NCBI GenBank assembly: GCA_030272155.1
Contig: CP126205.1
Span: 4,204,501-4,268,500 of the forward strand
Direction: 5' to 3'
Source of the DNA: Tetradesmus obliquus
Taxonomy: Eukaryota > Chlorophyta > Chlorophyceae > Sphaeropleales > Scenedesmaceae
DNA: 64,000 bases
Of the stretch, positions 60,948-64,000 are shown piece after piece; the stretch's first letter is position 1, and each line of letters opens with the position of its first letter. The translations under genes were made by a program, and so were the position numbers. The notes beneath the pieces were generated by a model. It saw only the letters and a list, made by a program, of their open reading frames with translations. It was not told the DNA's origin and did not search any database.

Positions 60948-62342
60948 CCTGCATTGATGCAGTGTTGCAGTGTGCGGCAGAATTTCACAACAGACAGCAA
61001 AAGGGTGCGTCAGTCAGGGTTGTGTATTGTGACTGGGTAGTAAGCTGATGCTGCTGCGGCGGCGGCTGCTTCCTGCAGTGATGCAGTGTGTGGCGGCATG
61101 CAGCGAGAGACAGCAAGGAGGGCGGGTCAGTCAGGGTTGTGTATTGTGGCTAAAGTAGTAGGCTGCAGGGCTGGTGGCTGCAGCTGCTGCTGGCTCCTCA
61201 GCATCCTGCAGGGGCAGAATTTGGGTGCATGGATTGTAAATTTGAAGGGTTGGGTGGGTGGGTTGTTAGCGAGACAGTGGGGTCTTTGCGGTGAGTAGGT
61301 GTGGGGTGGATGTGTACATGCACAGCAGGGAACAAGAGAGGGAGCTGCACTAGCCAAGGCTTGATAAAGCATGTGTAGTAATGGGTGTGGTGGGTGGATG
61401 GGTGACACGGCTGGTTGCTGATGTGGCTTGCTGCTGCGGCAGTATTGCGGCATCTGCAATAGCATTCAAAAAGGATGCCAGGGCAACAGCAATCTACATG
61501 CGTTCTGTGCAGTGCAGTGGCTGCATGAGTGTGTATGTGTGAATGCAGGGTGAACGGTGCGGGCTCGCAATTGGGCGGTGGTCGCATCGCAATAGCATGC
61601 ATGTCAATGTGTGCGGTACAGACTGCAGCAGCACTGGGACACAGGTCCACCGCGCTGCAGCAGTGTCGTTTGAAGAAAACAGCAAGTTGCTAATCAGCTC
61701 AGCACTGAATTGAATGTTGAATTTGTGGATTGATAGCTGCCAGCTGCCTACAGGGTGCTCGGCAATGCACGTCGCTGTGTGTGCAGTACAGACTGCTGCA
61801 GCAGTGGGACACAGGTCACCACGCTGCAGCAGTGGGGGTGTTTCAAGTAGCAACTGTGGATCCGCTCAGCCCTCAATTGGATTTATAAACGGGTGGTGGA
61901 GTGGTAGTTGCCAGCTGCGTACAGGGTGCTTGGCTTTGCAGAATATTGTGCTTTTCTGCCAGGGCTGCAGCAGGCGGTTGCAGCAGCTGCTCTGCAGTGA
62001 CTAGAGTGACACCCCGCTTGTCATGCTGCAGCTCGCCCTTGCTGGCATATCCATACAACTGAGGAGCATACAGGTCCTTCAACGCACTGCCAACGCCGCA
62101 ACAGCGATCATGGGGAACTCTGCTGGAACAGTGCTGTTGTGGTGCACGCACTGGTTACCCAATTTGCTGCGCGTCTGCGTGTGTCATGGTCGCGCACAAC
62201 AAAGAAACGTTTATATGTAAACTTATAAATGGCACAGGTTGCTGGCCACGCCCACCTGTGCTTCTGCGTCTCCAAGGCTCGCCACCACCAGCACGACTAC
62301 CGGCAACAGCCCCATCATTAAGTTATATTTTGGCTTACTCAT
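41686..62342 (-). CDS. Large secreted cysteine-rich (DG-x-x-C repeat) extracellular protein, 34 exons
   Basis: The first exon (62256-62342) encodes a signal peptide (hydrophobic core GLLPVVVLVVASLG, then DAEAQ). Exon 2 starts at 62133; its end (near 61940) is unresolved. From exon 3 (60622-60948) to the TAA at 41686 every junction keeps frame: 59868-60153, 59391-59526, 59218-59234, 58530-58665, 57835-57851, 57447-57582, 57135-57151, 56505-56631, 56191-56281, then ten exons 55757 to 49516, ten matching exons 48854 to 42964, 42233-42469 and 41686-41825. Total about 1,900 aa. The repeats have the form CDDGN-CT-D-C-GxCxGxPxxC, with many N-glycosylation sites (NNTTC, NCT, NGT). This recalls Dictyostelium CTDC-type and other large secreted cysteine-rich proteins; a cell-wall or matrix role is inferred. 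No enzyme or membrane anchor is seen. Confidence 0.86.
42475..42564 (-). repeat. CAG array (sense CTG) before exon 42233-42469
   Basis: About 30 AGC/CAG triplets, broken once by CGGCGG, end six bases from the acceptor of the penultimate exon. It is intronic and acts as the pyrimidine tract. Confidence 0.9.
42615..42895 (-). repeat. Three copies of the exon 42964-43168 end
   Basis: The segment CSSAGTCVWQCIIPPPSE with the GTGAGA/G donor recurs at about 42845-42895, 42715-42765 and 42620-42660, within the next intron. Confidence 0.8.
43700..43905 (-). repeat. Copies of the exon 43991-44202 end
   Basis: The segment RFCTTGTG with GTGAG recurs at about 43875-43905, and more decayed near 43785-43805 and 43700-43730. 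Confidence 0.65.
45600..46265 (-). repeat. Edge copies around exons 45249-45558 and 46055-46172
   Basis: The start of exon 45249-45558 (GASCDDGN) recurs at 45618-45665. The end of exon 46055-46172 (LCKKDPKPKEG plus GTGAGA) recurs near 45943-45985, and its start (FLKLPKDCS) near 46225-46265. Confidence 0.7.
46500..46890 (-). repeat. Four copies of the exon 46972-47416 end
   Basis: The segment RFCTDTYCSE with GTGAGG recurs near 46858-46890, 46742-46790, 46625-46665 and 46515-46550. The 46858 copy keeps TYCSE and an intact donor. Confidence 0.75.
48321..48385 (-). repeat. Copy of the exon 48022-48281 start
   Basis: The segment CQAGICTGKPK recurs as CHAGICAGKPK at about 48325-48370 behind its own CTGCAG acceptor, separated from the parent by a CAG tract. 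Confidence 0.75.
49081..49420 (-). repeat. Four copies of the exon 49516-49731 end
   Basis: The segment (I/V)CPVDPDPCQ with the GTG donor recurs near 49395-49430, 49265-49290 and 49082-49105. A nested 48-bp tandem repeat (ATGCATCCAATCTGCAGCAG) lies at 49145-49265. Confidence 0.75.
49936..49997. repeat. Short CCAATC-type tandem repeat
   Basis: Imperfect units of CCAATCCAATTCCAAA in the intron before exon 49516-49731. Confidence 0.7.
50141..50200. repeat. 10-bp tandem repeat, six units
   Basis: Six units of ACAGTGGGAC; the third and fourth differ by one to two bases. Intronic in the cysteine-rich gene. Confidence 0.9.
51690..52090 (-). repeat. Copies of the exon 52201-52510 end
   Basis: The segment DCSNLSDDCNEGECDPDTGK with GTGAGT recurs at 51900-51972. 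More decayed copies lie at 52035-52095 (NGYECGPNTNK) and 51700-51760 (SGCSDGCNKDECG). Confidence 0.75.
52555..52640 (-). repeat. Copy of the exon 52201-52510 start
   Basis: GAACNDGNTCTNQGTSCGG at about 52560-52638 parallels GASCDDGNKCTNQDTCSGG. It has an acceptor but no donor at its end, so it is read as an acceptor-side copy, not a coding exon. Confidence 0.7.
52720..52824. repeat. 21-bp minisatellite, five units
   Basis: Five exact-length units of TTGCATGTGGGGCACATGGC plus A, with one or two substitutions each, in the intron after exon 53068-53185. A single similar unit occurs near 54675-54692. Confidence 0.95.
53220..53400 (-). repeat. Two copies of the exon 53068-53185 start
   Basis: ACLNLPKDCSGA and ACLKLPKRCSS recur at about 53225-53285 and 53350-53400, each followed upstream by a CAG array (53189-53226 and 53305-53347). 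Confidence 0.8.
54097..54182 (-). repeat. Mixed CAG/CGG triplet tract before exon 53653-54097
   Basis: About 80 bp of GCAGCAGCGGCGG-type triplets end at the acceptor of exon 53653-54097. It is the only CGG-rich member of the acceptor-side tracts here. Confidence 0.85.
56285..56359 (-). repeat. (CAG)25 array (sense CTG) directly before an acceptor
   Basis: Twenty-five uninterrupted triplets abut the acceptor of exon 56191-56281, one of the longest pure arrays in the window. Confidence 0.95.
57135..57151 (-). other. 17-nt microexon (PNNST)
   Basis: GCCAAACAACAGCACAT between AG and GTGAGC. It completes Lys (AA|G) and starts Cys (T|GC), so it adds PNNST. Siblings lie at 57835-57851 and 59218-59234. 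Confidence 0.85.
57835..57851 (-). other. 17-nt microexon (PDNTT)
   Basis: GCCTGACAATACAACAT between AG and GTGAGT, with the same phases as its siblings. In exon 59868-60153 the same KPDNT-C stretch is fused to a larger exon. Confidence 0.85.
58240..58465 (-). repeat. Two copies of the exon 58530-58665 end
   Basis: The segment CDLTTGNCTIVVDK with its GTGAGT donor recurs at about 58372-58463 and, shorter, at 58243-58310. Each is followed by a TTTAGGG-like motif. Confidence 0.8.
58877..59026. repeat. 15-bp minisatellite, ten units
   Basis: Ten head-to-tail units of CTGTGCTTGCATGGG; three carry CAGGGG in place of CATGGG. It lies in the intron between exons 59218-59234 and 58530-58665 and is open in all frames because the unit is a multiple of three. 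Confidence 0.97.
59218..59234 (-). other. 17-nt microexon (PNNTT)
   Basis: GCCCAACAACACCACAT between AG and GTGAGG. It carries an N-glycosylation sequon, as its siblings do. Confidence 0.85.
60190..60515 (-). repeat. Copies of the exon 60622-60948 end
   Basis: GGGPATCPAHTEECLQ with a GTGAGC donor lies at 60470-60525. A more decayed form (SPAHTEQCIL) lies at 60190-60240. Confidence 0.75.
61020..61880 (-). repeat. Copies of exon 3 start and of a segment near exon 2
   Basis: EPAAAAATSPAAYY behind a CCTGCAG acceptor lies at 61150-61205, and a shorter copy at 61030-61080; the parent is the start of exon 60622-60948. A second family (DLCP-AAAVCTAH) lies at about 61580-61655 and 61765-61820. Confidence 0.65.
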
Positions 62343-63604
62343 AATTTTGCGCAATCTGCTTAGGGAATCGGGTGATCACGGCAGTGATTTATAGCAATAT
62401 TGAGCAAATCACCATCTCACGCGAGCTACAGCTACTCAAATTGTAAGGCTTTAATCGTTACGATAGTTATGTTTCAACCCGACTGTTTCAGGAGTGCTTG
62501 CAGACAGTGATTAGGCGAGAAGTGGTTCGTCGATACGAACCAATAGTCATCGGTCATTTTTGAACATTTGATACACATACAAGCCATAGCAATAAGAGCA
62601 GAAACAGGATAGATACAGTTGTTTCATGGTTCCTGCCAGTAAGCAATCGATGACAAATCGCCAAGCAAGCAAATCGCGAAGTTTTTGCACACGCCTTCCA
62701 CGCATTCCTTTGCCATCACGTTGTGCTGTTCTGTCGGCCCATCGTGCATCCTTATGGCAACACTCAATCGCCTATGCGTACGTTTAGGCGGCCCCAACGG
62801 GTTGCAAAGCTGCGCAGACCTCAAAGACCATGTAGGTGATGGTAGACACCTGGCAACGCGAATGATCCATCCCTCCACTGCCCTCTAGACGCGTCGTGCA
62901 ACCTAAAGCCTCATTCTATGCGTGTGAGTACATATGTCGATGCGTTGCAGGGCTCCTGCAGCGGGCAAATGTTCAGGGTGGCAGCATGCTGCTGTCGACC
63001 CGGCATGGCATGCCATGAAAGAGTCACCTGCCTTTGACCAGGCTGCTGCAGGACATGAGGCAGCACGCATGCTGCTGTTCGGCTTCACAGTCCCAACCTG
63101 CTTTCACACTGCTGATTGAAATGGCAACCACCAGCAGCTGCAGCACTGCCCGTGCAGTGAACACTTCTGCCAGCAGTCGCAGCAGTACAGTGCGTGGTAC
63201 TGGCATGCAAGTACTGTATGAGGAGAATGGCGCTCAGATACATTGACGAGCGCTTACTAGTGCTGTTTCAAGGACTGTCACGGAGGGGGGTCGCAGATGT
63301 AAAATGACGAATTCTAGACAAAGCCAGGATGCCGAAGCACGCTGGTCATGCACAGCTGCGCACCTTCAAGCAATGCTGAGCCAGAAGACCCCCGCCAAAG
63401 TCTCCTGGCACTCCGAGTGGAGAGATGTGTCCTCACTGTCCCCACTGCGGCCGCAGGGCCACGATTAATGCATGCTGCAGCGGGACACTCGACACGCTAC
63501 ACAGGCTGGGGCAGTGCAAGAAACCAAACAATGGCAGGCAGAGCACCCAATCAGCAGCTGGGACAGCTGCAAGAGCCTCAACTCACGCCGCAGCTGAGCT
63601 CAAC
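62343..63604. other. Intergenic region, no gene seen
   Basis: About 1.26 kb between the start of the cysteine-rich gene and the stop of the right-edge gene. Its left end must hold the cysteine-rich gene's promoter. A dispersed-repeat copy lies at 63348-63392. Confidence 0.6.
62388..62394 (-). promoter_or_regulatory. Possible TATA box of the cysteine-rich gene
   Basis: CTATAAA on the minus strand, about 45 bp upstream of the start codon. This would give a very short leader. Confidence 0.4.
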
Positions 63605-64000
63605 TCAATCAGAGTCGGCGTCATAGTCTGAGTCAGCATCGCCCCCACTGCCTGCCCCAGCATCCTCGTCTGTCTCCCCCCCAGAGCCCCCCTCGCTGCC
63701 ACCACCACCCTCACTCTGCGAGCCGCTGTCTGCTGCTTCTTCATCATCCTCATCATCTTCATCCTCTGTGTACCGCTTGCGCGCAGCTGCTGCTGCTGCA
63801 GATCGCCGCTGCCTGGGGCGGTACGCTTCCTCATCATCATCACTAGCTGCTGCTGCTGCTGCTGCTGCCAGGTCATCAACATCTGCTGCGTCATCATCGC
63901 TGCCTGCTGCTGCCGCTGCTGCCTTGCGCTTGGCAGCCGCCGCCTTAGCTGCTGCCGACCGCTTCGCTGCTCCTGCTGCTGCTGCCGCGTTGTCCTCGTC
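63605..64000 (-). CDS. Acidic/basic C-terminus of a probable nuclear protein (partial)
   Basis: The minus strand is open for 132 codons from the right edge to the TGA at 63605-63607. It begins with Lys/Ala-rich segments (AAKRSAAAKAAAAKRKAA), then acidic runs (SDDDEEAYRPRQRR; RKRYTEDEDDEDDEE), and ends in a Gly/Ser/Asp tail (GGDADSDYDADSD). The mix of basic, possibly nuclear-targeting clusters and acidic stretches is typical of chromatin or RNA-associated proteins, but no domain is present, so no function is given. The rest lies beyond the window. Confidence 0.55.
   Translation of the reverse strand, partial: DEDNAAAAAGAAKRSAAAKAAAAKRKAAAAAAGSDDDAADVDDLAAAAAAAASDDDEEAYRPRQRRSAAAAAARKRYTEDEDDEDDEEAADSGSQSEGGGGSEGGSGGETDEDAGAGSGGDADSDYDADSD

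Overview
The window looks like nuclear DNA of a green alga (Chlorophyta, probably near Scenedesmaceae/Sphaeropleales). The grounds are many short GT-AG introns, heavy CAG/CTG triplet tracts in exons and introns, TTTAGGG-type motifs, a plant-type nuclear DEG9 protease, and an organelle-type helical-repeat protein. The clade is inferred; the gene families of the well-resolved genes are read directly from the protein motifs.

Layout. (1) 1-11656, minus: a very large spliced gene for an OPR/FASTK-like helical-repeat protein, running off the left edge, with tRNA-Ala(AGC) and an intron-containing tRNA-Tyr(GTA) nested in two of its introns. (2) 12457-22429, plus: a complete 14-exon DEG9-type serine protease of 633 codon positions, divergent from gene 1 across an 800-bp promoter region with a TATA box. 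(3) 22430-24999: no gene seen; telomere-like motif. (4) 25000-29979, minus: a complete 10-exon Amt-family ammonium transporter (492 aa). (5) 29980-34179: no gene seen; pieces of dispersed repeats and 3'-end copies of the next gene. (6) 34180-37945, minus: a multi-pass membrane protein of unknown function, only partly resolved. (7) 37946-41685: no gene seen; a degenerate tandem array. (8) 41686-62342, minus: a 34-exon gene for a secreted cysteine-rich protein of about 1,900 aa, built by two levels of internal exon duplication. (9) 63605-64000, minus: the acidic C-terminus of a gene entering from the right.

The most striking property is shared by all the multi-exon genes. Most introns hold one to six near-identical partial copies ('echoes') of the flanking exon edge with its splice site. 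Copies of an exon's 3' end plus donor lie at the start of the intron; copies of an exon's 5' end plus acceptor lie at its end. Copies of terminal exons lie beyond the stop codon. With the echoes left out, the exon phases of the DEG9, ammonium-transporter and nearly all of the cysteine-rich gene join perfectly. CTG arrays (sense strand) act as the pyrimidine tract just before many acceptors, while coding triplet tracts are sense CAG/GCA/AGC. TTTAGGG-like G-rich motifs follow many donors.

The genes do not form an obvious pathway. They are a protease, a nitrogen transporter, a probable organelle RNA-binding protein and an extracellular protein that happen to be neighbours.
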